Assembly: GCA_001949185.1 (NCBI GenBank)
Contig: BDGG01000012.1
Span: 1,630,035-1,694,034, forward strand
Length of the DNA stretch: 64,000 bases
Direction: 5' to 3'
Origin: Ramazzottius varieornatus
Lineage: Eukaryota > Tardigrada > Eutardigrada > Parachela > Ramazzottiidae
The translations under genes were made by a program, and so were the position numbers. The stretch's first letter is position 1; the number at the start of each line of letters is the position of its first letter. Of this stretch, positions 10,801-22,985 are shown piece after piece. Below the pieces are notes generated by a model, which made no database searches, was not told the origin of the DNA, and saw only the letters and a list, made by a program, of their open reading frames with translations.

Positions 10801-12529
10801 GTCGGTGACCATTGTCAACTGGGGCCTGTCGTCATGTCGAAGGACGTGGCTGCAGCTGGGTTGTCTTCATCGATGTTTGAGCGGCTGATCGCTTTGGGTC
10901 TACGAGCACATCGTCTGCAGGTGCAGTACCGTATGCACCCGATCCTGTCGGCGTTCTCGTCCAACATCTTTTACGAAGGGTCGCTGCAGAATGGCGTGTC
11001 GCCGGTTGACCGCATCATGTCCGAGATGGAGTTCCCTTGGCCTAACATTGAGAAGCCCATGTTTTTCTTCAACACTTGTGGATCCGAAGAACTGGCTGGG
11101 TCCGGCACTTCGTTTTTGAACAGGGCAGAAGCGCAGACGGTGGAGAAGATCACAACACAGCTGCTGAAAGGAGGAGTGAAGCCGGAGCAGATCGGTATTA
11201 TCACGCCGTACGAGGGACAGCGATCGTTCTTGGTCCAACATATGCAGTCTACAGGCTCACTTCCCATCAAACTTTACCAGGTAGGAAACCTTTCTAACCT
11301 ACACGAAGGATTCGCGAAATAGTAAAGCATAAAGCTTTTTCGATTACGCGCCGAATTCTGCATTCGGAAGTGTCGCTAGCAGAGCCTATTCAGTCCGCGT
11401 GTTTCACCTGCATACACGCTGGTCACTATAAATGGGTGACTCGTGTATACAGGTTTACAGTTGATTCGCTAGTCTGTTTAGTACGTTCGTTCCATGTTTA
11501 CTCTGGAACAACTCCGAATCTTGTTCTAGGCGATCGAAGTGGCAAGTGTGGATGCGTTTCAAGGTCGTGAGAAAGACTTCGTCATTATGTCTTGTGTCCG
11601 CTCGAACGAACACCAGGGGATTGGGTTTCTGAAAGATCCTCGACGGTTGAACGTGGCGCTGACGCGAGCGAAGTACGGCTTAATCATCGTGGGCAACGCA
11701 AAGATCTTGGCGAAACAACCCTTGTGGAACCATCTCCTCCACCACTTTGCCGAGTCGGGTCTGTTGATGGACGGTCCTTTGACGCGCCTGCACCCAAGCA
11801 CGGTCGACCTGCCAAAGCTGAAGCGACTCCACAACCCTACACCGGTCGGAGGACGCTACTTGGAGTCCACTTTGCTGGAAGCTCACTCGGCTCTAATGCC
11901 AGGTATTTTAATCGAATTTGCGAAAGCTCGACTCATACTAATTCTGGATCCGATTTTTCAGGTGTTGAAAGTCGTCGGCATAACATGGTTGGTGGCGGTC
12001 ATCCGCTAGCCCACATCGACCCCATGACGTTACATGATCCCGTTCACGCATTCTACCCAGATGCTATTCGACGAGCGGCTGCAGCCACCAACATGCAGAT
12101 GCCGGCTTGTTTGCTGATTCCCAACATGCTGACGCAAGAACAGTTCATGCCGTGGATGATGGTGCCGGGTGGCCGACAAGCTGACCGAGGCTACAGTCAA
12201 GGCATGTCTCAAGGTACTTACTTTATGAGTTAGCAGTAAAGCGAAAGGGAAGCCCAGCATACAAACTCGACAAGCTTGTTTTCTCAAGTGACGCACTCGT
12301 GCGCAGTTATTTACTGAAAGTGTGCGCCAATTGCGAAAACGATCGTGTTGAGATTATTTGCCAAAGTTTTTAACAGTTTTGACTTATTTTGTGTTTTCTT
12401 GTTTTTCCAGGAATGTCGCAAGGATTGTCGCAAGCTTCCTACAATCTGAGTCAGAACTCGGGTTACATGGGGAACCTGTCGCAAGGCAGCGACTACAGTG
12501 CCCAGATGAGCCAAGGAGACTACATGTGA
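7896..12529 (+). CDS. UPF1: UPF1, RNA helicase of nonsense-mediated mRNA decay
   Basis: Twelve exons: 7896-7988, 8114-8301, 8370-8459, 8538-8811, 8884-9012, one starting inside the assembly gap and ending 9848, 10004-10375, 10453-10566, 10792-11280, 11530-11902, 11962-12213 and 12411-12529. All readable junctions keep phase and give about 1030 aa (vertebrate about 1120). The Cys/His-rich UPF2-binding domain ([26 protein letters not shown]) is followed by the SF1 helicase core: Walker [63 protein letters not shown] and VALTRAKYG. The tail carries seven SQ dipeptides (from GYSQGMSQG to MSQGDYM), the expected SMG1 phosphorylation sites, but is shorter than in vertebrates. The Cys/His domain has extra cysteines ([10 protein letters not shown]). 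Confidence 0.97.
9097..9254. other. Assembly gap (N run, 158 bases) inside UPF1
   Basis: A run of N that hides the acceptor and the first few codons of UPF1 exon 6. By family alignment only about two residues before [10 protein letters not shown] should be missing, so most of the gap is intron. Confidence 0.99.
10611..10685. repeat. Dispersed intronic repeat, copy A, with 9 bp inverted GTGGCGCAC arms
   Basis: Lies in UPF1 intron 8. It begins CGGCGAACGAAGCGTGCAGG and contains GTGGCGCAC (10643-10651) and its exact complement GTGCGCCAC (10677-10685). Related copies are at 22905-22985 and 33484-33559. Confidence 0.55.
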
Positions 12530-13406
12530 GAACACCGGTCAAGTTGACAACGAGCTTCCACATTGCGCTTTGGCCACTGGTCCTGAATGGCTTCCCTGGT
12601 GATGATGTTTGTTCTGGCTGCGTGGCAGAACGTCAACAGCGGCAATTGGTTCCTGATTGGAGAAAGGCAAGAGAACTGAGTCAAGTCCCATCCATACTCA
12701 CGACAGTTCACTTGGGTGAAAAAGCTTGGCTTCGGTGTTCTAACGTCCAAACACCTTTGACGTTCGGTAAACATCCTCATTCGTTCACTGGGAATAGCTC
12801 AAGCGTTTAACATCCAGCTTGAGTAACAAAGACGGCGAGAACGGAACACGAACACGAAACAAGGGTATTGCGCCAAGCTTCCATCAGAGCCTGGAGTGTT
12901 TGCCGACCGTTCAATCTTTTTTGTTACTCCATCTTCACATATTGCATTGTTTATTGCCATCATACCACAATATAGTATAACCGTTTCATCACAATGTACG
13001 GCGTTTGTGCATTGTGTTGTCATTTGTGTGGATACCATAGTCAGTTATCATCAGGGCATGTTATTTTGCTGTTGAATCCGTGTTTACTGTCACTGTAATG
13101 TTTACGTGCTTTTTCTCATTCCCATTGATATCTTACAGTAAAGTTCGGGCAGTTGGGTCTTGACTTCTTATCACAGAAGCATGTATGATTTCTCTTCTTT
13201 CCACAACGAAAAATAGGTCTGTTGGCAATAAGGAGACTCGAGTCATACATACGGGCACAAAACAAACTCAAATAAACCAGTTTGAGCAAGTATCACCAAT
13301 AATTCTCGCAAAGGTCAGAAAGTTGAGTACGGATATCAAGGCAAAATTTGTCGGGACAAATAGTTCCAAAAGACTTTTAGTAGTGTAGCGCAAAACATAT
13401 AACGAA
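12530..13406. other. Convergent 3' region of UPF1 and PPP2R3
   Basis: No supported gene. It holds the 3' UTRs of two converging genes. AT-rich stretches occur toward the right end. Confidence 0.6.
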
Positions 13407-16400
13407 TTACAAGTCTTCTGAGGCTGCGTCTTCAGAGACCAGCAGTTCGTACTCTTCAGCCGCGTATCGGTCCCAGTCACTGATGGGCGTACTGTCGTCA
13501 GCGTCCACCTGGATAACACAAGTTCGGATAGCGAAATCCTTAGCCGACCGGAGGTTCATACAAAGACTCCTACCTTGGCGGACGCGAATGGGTCTCGGTG
13601 CTCGTGGAGGAGATACTTCTCGATGTTGAAAAACGTGTCGAAGAACAGCGGAGTCATCCGGCATCGTTTGAGGTCAGTCAGCAAAATCCGATCCTTGTGT
13701 TTTGGATGGACCATATCGAGCATCTGTGCGACAAGAAAAAGCGAAAGTATAAATTCCTGCGCTTTACTACTGTACGTTGCGAAATTCGGAATGGTTTTAC
13801 CTGGCAAGCAATGTCCTGAAAGGGCAATGCTTCGATTCCGAGTGATTTCATCCGTTGAAGTTGTTCGTCGTAGAAGTATTCAAGCTCGAATAAAGAGAGG
13901 ACGCCATCGCCATCTATGTCCATACAGCGGAACCAGTATTCTATGCTGTAATTAACAACAGGCAATAAGGTTGATTAATACGTATGCAATGAAGCGTTCT
14001 GCTTTAGTTCCTCTTCGCATGATTTAGGCGGAAGTAGTTCTGAGTCACAATGTTACTCACCTGGTGGGTCGCCGCTTGTCTTCTTCCGCGATCAGGAACC
14101 AAACGAACTCCGAATAGGACATCTTGCCGTTCTTTTGATTAGGGCCCCTATTCAATGAGCATGTGTAAATTTTCCATTCAAAGATAAACAACACTGACAA
14201 TATACGAGTACCTTGTCACGGCTCCTGAGAATATTCTGTCAATCATCTTTAGCGAGATAGCTGCAAGGAAAGATTAGGATAGGTAAATTTTGATGAATCA
14301 TTCGAGAAACATTCTTAGGTTGCATTCTATACTTCGATGTTCCATGGAAAGAACAGGAAAATGAACCCACCATGATCGTTATGACGCGCTAAATCACTTT
14401 TGTCAATGAGAAGGTCATGATCGCGGTCCAGTTCCCAAAATTTGCAATAGATCACATAGAAGTGCTCGTACGAGAAGTATTCCGTTACAACGTTGATATC
14501 CTCTTCCTTATTCACGGTGGCTAACACCTGGAACAACAAACATGGAACAAGATGTCGCTGAAATTTCGACTGACGATGGCTTTACCTGAAGGAAGTTACT
14601 CCGGCGCAGCTCTTCGATGGTAATTCTACCAGTCCACGAGCGATTGACATTATAATAGATCCGAGCTATCACAGTGTTTATGTATCGAGCATGGAACTCT
14701 GGAGCTTCTTTCAGTATGTTCAAACCAGGATGAGTATCCACAACATCCTTTAATCGAAAAACCGACAAGACATCAACTTTATCACCCAAGAATATGAAAT
14801 TGCAGAACAAGTAGAAGCCTACCTGGACCATTGGTACGAAATCATCAGGCAGTAAATAATTCCGTCCTTCTCGAGCGAGCAGGAAGGTAAACCTAGATGC
14901 ATCGTCGTAACAATTGGCGGTAATCCTGTAACACCAATTTTTAGATTCACAAATTTGAGGTATGGTCAAACATTATTAGCTAATGAACTAAGCCAGGTTG
15001 TTGTTCCAAGTAGCGCACGCCTTCAGCTAACAAGAACGAAAATATGAGCTACTTGAAAGAGCGATCCGGTTCAGCTCAATTGCCCACGTTCAATTGAATC
15101 TCACGTTTTCCAAGTGTTCCAAATTTTTTCGAACGAAATGGTCTCCTTAGTCGCGTCGGATCCAGCCGCCGCTAGGAACAAAGGCCTCCTCCAATAGAGC
15201 GGTAAGTCCAGGCTCGCCATCACATCTTTCATTTCATCAAGCTTCAGCTCGGCTTTCCCATTAAAGGCCTTCCGCACTTTGTCCATCAGACCCGAATCAT
15301 TGCCATTCTTTTTGGGCTTTCCACGTGGATAGTGAAATGGGGGGATATTTTTGGCAAGAGGTGAGGCAACGACGGGAGGAGATCGTGAAGGAGGTGTAGC
15401 GACCTTTGGCGGACTCGCTCTTTTTGATATTTCATTGGGCGTGGGTGTTTCGAGCTTACGAGGTTCCGGAAGCTGTACTTCCGTCTTTGACTCCGCTGCC
15501 ACTTTGATAGCTTGAACAAGGGGCGAAGTCTTGGCGGCTTCTTCCCTTTTCATGCCACGTTGCAGAGCCCGGCTGATGGTTTCGGACGCTTTCTCTATTT
15601 CCGGCGATTTGGGTTCTCGGGCTCGCACATCTTTCTCTTTGGCTTCGAACTGTTTGAACACGGCTGGCCTGATTTCGGGCTCGTCAACAGTCTTTTCGCT
15701 AGGACGGAACCATGTCTTCTCAACTGGTTTCGGCTCGGGAGATGGAAGGATAGTCGGGATGATTCTTTCCACTGGCTTGACATCGATTGTGCGACTGGTT
15801 GGTTTGTTGAGTATGGTTGCTTTCTGAGGCTCTGGTGCTGGGATGGATGACAGGTTACCGGGCTTGGATGGCACGAGGGTTTCCACTTGGCTGACACGTG
15901 GACTGGTAGTCGACGTCTGCTTGTTGGGAGGAACTTCCAAAGTGATCGAAATGGCATTTCGATTGGGTTCGGGAAATTCGCCTTCGCGAATGATCGGAAT
16001 CTCCTAACGAGGCCAAAGAAACTCATTAGAATCCCCAGTCTCTCTGATACTGTCATGGTAAATCAATCCATTTGGATATCCAGGGTAATTGTTCTTTCGA
16101 CGCAGTATTGAAACTCGCTCACTGGGATCATAAAATTTAGAAACTTGAGCTATCTCTCAAGAATGTCCTCCTTTCGACCGAAACTCGAACGATACAATGG
16201 ATTTCTCTTATGCAAGCTAAGTTACTGCTCGCCATAGTCTGGCGGGCCATTCAACTCAGACCTTCTGTGAATCTTTTTTGGCTGATCAACAAATCAACGA
16301 ATGATTCACGGATGACCAACGGATGAAGCAGGTCATCCTTTATAACATGTCACTTGTTGCTTTGTTTTCGTTTTCTACTTTTCAGGAATCAGAACGACTT

Positions 16401-17329
16401 GACGAATTAGCAGCTTCCGGATTGCTTCTGTTAACTTGACATCCACTTACCCTTTCTACAGACGGACTTGAACCTGATCGCTGACGATCCAAGGAGGGAG
16501 CCATGTTCGCGAAGTACGGCGGGCGAGAAAAGTCCAGGAAGTCCGGATTCATGTTCTTCCAGTTCTGCATGGCGATATGAGCAGCTGATCGATGGAGACG
16601 TCCAGCCGGATGATGGGTGATCTGCAACTGGGGAAAGCCTTCGAACCACATGACTCTGTCCGCGACTGAACCCGGAGATCTCTGATCGTTCACGACACCG
16701 GGTCTAGCAGGAACATTCCCGTTTAAGTACGGACTAGAATCCGAGGTAAGAATCGTAGCAGATGTGTTAGGTCCGCTGATCATGTCGTTCTTCTGCGCTA
16801 ACAACCGTTCTTTCAGCTGTTTCTTCTGCTCAATGGACAACAAAGGATGCGGCGGTACTTGGCTAAAGTCGGATCCATCGTTGATTTGCATGTTGGTGCC
16901 ATCCGAAGAGAAGGAGAAAGTAAGACTTCCGCCACGTGGTAAGCGAGCAGAGATCCGGGGGAACTGTTGAGTGTTGACACTGTTTCCGTTGCCATTTCCA
17001 CTACTGTCTCCTAAGCCACGTGCCCGGTCTTGAGCTATGAAGATCTTTACCCGTTGCTCCAGCTCAGAAGGCTCTTCTTCGGTATGGATGATATGGTGGA
17101 TGGTTTCTTCGAGTCCCCCTTTATTGTTGTCATTTTGTAGGGAGGAAGTGGATGAGAAGTATCTTCTGGAGTTGATCATCTGGCCGGGAGAAGCTTCACG
17201 GTTGGGGAACTGCTGGTTGGAAGAGTTGGACGTGATTCCTGAAAAGATAGGAACATGACGGTCAGAGCTGGAAGATGGCCGGACTTCACGTCGCACCCAG
17301 TGCGGAGTAGAATGGTAAGTCCCCGACAT
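13407..17329 (-). CDS. PPP2R3: Protein phosphatase 2A B'' regulatory subunit (PPP2R3 family)
   Basis: Ten exons: 17329-16451, 16003-15105, 14925-14823, 14747-14586, 14527-14371, 14260-14212, 14147-14061, 13945-13801, 13723-13574 and 13508-13407, all in phase, about 910 aa. The conserved B'' core begins at [10 protein letters not shown] and [10 protein letters not shown] and runs through [61 protein letters not shown] and [16 protein letters not shown] to [14 protein letters not shown]. Two calcium-binding EF-hand loops are visible, [12 protein letters not shown] and the canonical [12 protein letters not shown]. The long N-terminal half is Ser/Pro-rich and unlike mammalian forms. B'' subunits direct PP2A to cell-cycle and signalling substrates in a calcium-sensitive way. 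The start MSGTYHS at 17329 is a choice; an in-frame ATG also lies at 17359. Confidence 0.94.
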
Positions 17330-20300
17330 GGATATTTGAATGTTCCAGATATTTTCCAAGATTCAACAATGCAATCACACGAATCTCCTAAGAATCATTT
17401 TCATGAGGATGAAAACACGTTGGTTGTAAGTTGTAACTTGTAGCAGCTCCGAAGTACCAAACTGACAGTGCGGGTGAGAGGAAAAAAATTACGCTGTTGA
17501 CTCGGAATTTTTCCTCAGTGCATCGGGACTAGTGCAGAGAAATGTTTCTAATGACCATAAGCTTGTTTTCCGTCAGCGCGGAAGGGAAGGGGAAACGATG
17601 TCTTTAGATAATGTGATCCGCCTTGGCCTAGCTGCGGTTTCTTTTTGGCTAATTTTAAACCTTTTGCCTGATCAGTACAGATGGGTAGTATGTGTGGCAG
17701 CAACCAGCACGCGATGAATATTGTTGCTGGTAGGCAGACTTCTGGGCAAAAACTGCATTTCGGATGGGTCTCTTTTCATAACAGACCTGATTCTTGGATT
17801 ACGGTGCTAAAATAAGATCTTCAGACCGGGATAAAAACTGGCGGCCTCAATCTGTTTACTTTTGCCAGCAGGCTTCGGCTGATTGGAAACTCGGAACTCT
17901 TTTCGCAAATTTACCTTGATTGGTCCCTTCGAAGAAGGTTTTACCAGGGAACTGCCTTCTCTGGCCCAGAGAAAGCAGAGTCCTTATATACTGCACTAAA
18001 TGAACGCCAAATAAACTCCGACGAAAGCAAAGGCAGCTTTGAGTTGAGAAGAGGTTTCGAGTTTTATTGCGTCTTTGCAAGGCGGAAGTGCATCGTTTAT
18101 ACTCGGAAGTCATAATTTACTGCTCTCAAAATACAGTCGGATGAAGGCAGATTTTCCTGGTGATCTTCTCAAGTTCCCGTGTACCACATGTTACTCAACG
18201 TTTGTTTACAGGACGTAACATGGAAAACGTCGTCAGCTCTTTCTTCGTAAAGTCTTCTCACTACTGCGCGACAGTCTGGCGCTTCTCGAGCGCTGCCTGC
18301 AGCTCGCAGACAAATAGAAATTTGGGAGGGTTCCAACTACAGTGGGACTGCAGCAGGACCATGCAGTGTTGAAGGCGTTTGAGGCCTTGAATGACTTAAT
18401 TATTCAAATCTTATCCCTCATGTTCCCTCCTCCCATACGTATTCGCCAGCCTGATGGCCGTACATCAGGGACCAGAAACATCAATCATGTATAAGATCAG
18501 GAGGCCACATTACCCTAGCGAAATTCTGAAACAACGAGTATTAGGACCTAACTTAGGCATGTATTTTGGAGAGTAAACGGAAATAGGTCGTAGGTTTCGT
18601 CGTTTCGTACAAGGAAGGATACGTTCGCCTCGGGGAACAGCAAGGCAAAGGTGGAAGCTCTCGCGTCTTGCTTTCACCAGACAGTGAACTCGTAACTGTT
18701 TTTGAAGTACTCGTACCTGAAGTCAGCGCAAATTAGCAGACGGATTCCGCCATCCAATTTAGGTTAATCCATTCTTGAACGAGTTACAATATTCAAATAC
18801 CTTTATGTAAGGCTCTCCAGCAGTAATCGGTATTAACGTAATGATGCGTGAATGAGTGGATCAAATTCACCAAACTGATCAAATAAACAGACACGCTTCT
18901 TTCCTGACGCTGCAGCTCGTGCTTTTCTTTGCACAAGATCAAAGACTTCTGTATAGAAATGGCATGGCATAGAAAACAGTTTTCGGTTCTCATATGACTA
19001 AATCACGGAAAGAAAGAGAGTGATGTTGGAGGCTTTTGTGACACTAACAAAAGCGCGGGCTTCGGAAGACCAAACTTCGTCGCTGCTTGGTTCGACAAGT
19101 GCGATTGGCAAGCAAGAACAGTTGATGAAGGGAACATGACGGAAGGAAAACTTGTTCGCATGCGTTGTGGAGGTTGACTTGATCGAGCATCAACTGACGG
19201 TAGTCGTGTAATATATTCCTCCCACTTTGCGGAATGGCTTTCCTTTGCCGAACGGTTTCTACAACTTCTGATTTGTAAGCATTATATCGAATAGTGCCAT
19301 GCTGGCATGTTACGACTGATGTAAGGCCAGACAGTTTCATCTCATCTTGTCATCTTGCGCTCGGTTTCACCATGGCCTGTGTCATAAGAAAAGATATCAA
19401 AGGACATTAGCGCATCGAAATATTTCCTGGTGGGCGGGAGGAACCCTCGCTCGATCGCTTCCTTCTCTTACAACAGTCCGTGTCTGTATTGAGAAATCCA
19501 TGTGGATACAAAAGGTTTTTGCCATAGTCAAGTAGAAACTTCGCTCGATTAGCCTCCAGACTTCCCTCGTGAAAGGCCACTGAAAGCCGCCAGAATATAG
19601 ATCGGGATGATAGACTGTCAGGCGGGAATCCTGATAGAGAAGCCTAAATAGAAGTGGCAGCTTTGAATAGGGGCAATCGATGCCACACTTTTTGGTGTCA
19701 AATCTATTATTTATCGAGTTCGTTATCATCGATAGGGAGGTCCAACATCAATAGTGAGCCTTTTTGAGGGTTCGGATGTCTCTCTGGGGAAGACTTGCGT
19801 AGTATGTGGGACGAAAATTGCAGAGCTCTTGAAGAGACAGAATGCAGACAGCGCCATCTGGGGAGGTGTTTCACGTATCGCATGGGTTCGCCTCCCATCT
19901 GGGGCACAAAAATCAGCTAATCCAAAACCAGCTTTGATAAAATAAAATTATGCAATAAATGTTTTACCAGTCGCTATTAATAATTTTGACACGCAAAGGA
20001 AAATAACCGTGTTTCTAAGACATGCTTGAAGTATGGCTCGAACAAAAGCCGGAAAACACCCGTTATGGGTTGTTGAACAAGAAGTGCGTAAAGAGAAAAT
20101 ACGGCCAAATTGATGGATAGGTTTGTGCCGTTGCGCGTTGTCGTAAACTGCAATTTTACACGCAGTACCAATATATCGTCCTAATAGAGTATAACTATGA
20201 ATGAATATATAATTTGACCATAAGGACAACAAAACATTTTTGTCTTTATATCAAAATTAATTCGAACCCTACGTGTTAACCAAGAAACTTTTCGGAGATC

Positions 20301-21137
20301 CTTCGTTTATTTTTGCCGGGCGTATCGTTTGCGGCAGAAGCTTCGATACAGCAAAGGAACAGTACAAAAAGATGCGTTGTTTGCACTTCGGAAGCTGCGA
20401 TAGCGTAGTATGCTCGATAGCGTCTTCCTGGCTCGTGACAAGCTAGGCCAACTGGCATCTCGCTCAAACACACGAATGACATTCCTGACAAAATAGCAGG
20501 ATATTTTTGGATCTCTTTCTGCGTTGAGATATGTGTCCAAGGAAGCCTTCGCGACTTCCGCCGTCTTGGCACGTACAGCAAGCAGCGCGCTGACGTCGTG
20601 AACGCACAGTCCGAGGCAGAAATTGGGACGAGGAACTTACTTGCTAAACTGTCTTTTAAAAGTAAACGTTAGCTAGTTATCGACGGTCAAAACAGAGAAC
20701 GAGCGCCAGCAACGCTGGCCACGCTGCGTGAACAAAGGAGAAATTCGTGACAACCGTCCATCATGCCCAACTGACCACATACTTGAGCACAAAAAACACT
20801 AAAACATCGCGACGATATGCCACATGAGCGGACTACCTGGTAAAAAACCCATCATTTACTCCCCCCCCCCAGTCGAAACAAGTCGACATTCAACTAGCCA
20901 TGTCCTTTCCCCAAAAAGATTTTTTTCCGCGAATCGTTCGACAAGTAACACGACCGAAAACTTCATTTGTGTTTCTTTAAGTCTTAAGTGGAGCAACACT
21001 CGTATGGCCCTCTAAGTGAAGACCTTCCGAATAACCTTCAAAGGAACGTCCGAAAGAACTTCCAACAGCCCGAGTACGGTATAAGGGACGCCAAGTCAAA
21101 TGTTGACCGTCTTTTGTAATTTGAAACCGCAGTTGTT

Positions 21138-21584
21138 TCAGTCGGTCGAAAGGTTCAAAGGTTCTTCGCGAAATTTATTTTGTTGGAAATTAAAGAGGGC
21201 TTCGTTTGGTGGCTTACCGGGTCTGTTGTCAAAGGAGGAAAATAAATCATTGGCCACTTGATCGATATCGATCGAGAAGGGATCGCGGTTGTGGGAAAAA
21301 GATCTAAAGGGTCGATCGGTACTGAAGAAGTTATCCATTAGATCCTCATTGAATAATTTCGAGCGTAGGTCGCCATGACGGGAGAAGGCACTTCGAAAAG
21401 GCATGGACAGACGCATGGATAGCGGTTGATCATGCTGCACCTGTACGGAAAAGTTTGACGATGAGGAGGCACTCGGCGTTGGCGACGACGAGCGCGGCGA
21501 AGAAGTCGAACTTGCTGTCGAATTGTTAGATATGTTGGCTTGGGGCATCATTGTGCCGTCCGCCGATGATGTTATTGTCCTAGA
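21138..21584 (-). CDS. Serine-rich exon ending in a CtBP-binding-type motif (hypothetical, possibly a terminal exon)
   Basis: An open frame bounded on its 5' side by a plausible acceptor (attccag, near 21585) and ending at a stop at 21138; the first internal Met is at 21551. It encodes a Ser/Thr/Pro-rich low-complexity half, then a hydrophilic half with SIDIDQVANDLFSSFDNRPG, and ends EEPLNLSTD. PLNLS matches the PxDLS/PLNLS class of CtBP co-repressor docking motifs, which would suit a transcriptional regulator. No DNA-binding domain is in this exon, and I found no convincing upstream exon. It could be a spurious frame. Confidence 0.3.
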   Translation of the reverse strand, partial: SRTITSSADGTMMPQANISNNSTASSTSSPRSSSPTPSASSSSNFSVQVQHDQPLSMRLSMPFRSAFSRHGDLRSKLFNEDLMDNFFSTDRPFRSFSHNRDPFSIDIDQVANDLFSSFDNRPGKPPNEALFNFQQNKFREEPLNLSTD

Positions 21585-22904
21585 CTGGAATATGACAGTA
21601 ATGCATGCGAAGGCATAGAGAAGAATTGCTGCTTTGGTGATGAGGGTAATCCGCCACAGTGCCGCTCAGGCAGATATCGGCAGCAGCAGCGTAACTACTT
21701 ATGATTGGGCTTACGCTTTCTCAAAACTTGTTGCCGAACCTGACGCGTTGTATGTTTGTAGGCTAGGCTTGCTTCTCCGTAGATTCATAAGCGGTGTTGA
21801 TGAAGAGTCTGTTTTCTGATGACGCAGTGCATGGCCCAAAAGTTGCTGGACGACTTTGATGTCTCATACAGCGTGGAGCATCTTTACTGCTGGCCGCAGC
21901 TGATAAGAAGGAGCTGCCGTCATTTGGCTGTAGTCGTTATTACAATCGTGGCTTTGATGGAATGTGGGTGCTCTCGTAACGAAGCGTCGCCGCTTCGAAA
22001 ACGAACTTCGAATGATCCGTCTTACTTTGTAGGGAGAACCAGGGAAGCGACCCCTCTCGCCTTAATCTACGACGATACGAAGAATTCAGTCTTCTTCTTT
22101 CCGATCTTTTAGGTGCAGGACTGGGAATGATGAGTGGAATCCAGCAGCGTTTTTTCATGACTCATGAGAAAGTGCTTACATTCATCTTCGAGGATAGCCA
22201 GCAGAGTACTTTCCAGGACATTTTCAGGTGTATGCCTTCGAAGGACCCGGAAGTGGTGCACGATTACACATATTCGACCCAATCAAGAGCTCAGTCGAGT
22301 AATCCAAATGGTACTTTGTAGTGCAATTGCCGAAGTCAATGGTCTGCTTCGATCAAAGATTATAATTATAGACGCCCTTTCTTTCCACATCCACAAAGCA
22401 AAGTCTCTTGCAAGGTATCTGAGTCTTTCTTGAGCAAAGTAATGGGAGCGGCGATAACGTTTCAGACATCCGATTAGGCGAGGTCAAATATTGTTATAGT
22501 GTCCGAAGCAGCTTTTTATATGTGTCGCTTGTGAAGACAAATACCGAAAGGCCTCCAGCGGCTTTGGCTGTAATCGATGGGAAGAGACCCGGAAGGCCTG
22601 TATCAGAGAGTTTGCTTGTGTCGTTTGCCACTCACAACCCTGCTTGTCAGGAAAATTAATCCTTGAGATTGGTCAAGTGACGTACAGAAGTTCTGCGCAT
22701 GATATCCGTCCAGTTATTTTCGTTTAGGGAAAGAAAACTAGTGATGGATTTAAGGGGCTTTGCCTGGGATATCATCTCTGACACACTTCCAACACGTGCC
22801 GTGGCCCTTCTACCGTGCACACGCTGCTTCTCCCTAGCAGCGTTCATCCAGACAAGGCTCGAATCGAAAGACTTGCCCAAGATTTAATTTCCAGCAATTG
22901 AGAG

Positions 22905-22985
22905 GCCGGGAAACGAAACGTACAAGATTGTTATATCAAGCGGCCCACGCTTCCAGCTAGAAACAGTGGAAATTCGCGCCAGTGG
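22905..22985. repeat. Dispersed repeat, copy C
   Basis: Begins CCGGGAAACGAAACGTACAAG and continues with GCGGCCCACGCTTCCAGCTAG and CGCGCCAGTGG. It aligns along its length with copies A (10611) and B (33484) but is the most diverged; the inverted arms are imperfect. Confidence 0.45.

Noticed and set aside
15512-15850. Plus-strand frames over the PPP2R3 N-terminal exon
   Set aside because: Antisense shadows of a Pro/Lys/Glu-rich coding exon.
19397-19729. 110-codon minus-strand frame considered as a decayed transposon
   Set aside because: No transposase or reverse-transcriptase motif and no flanking inverted repeats recognised.
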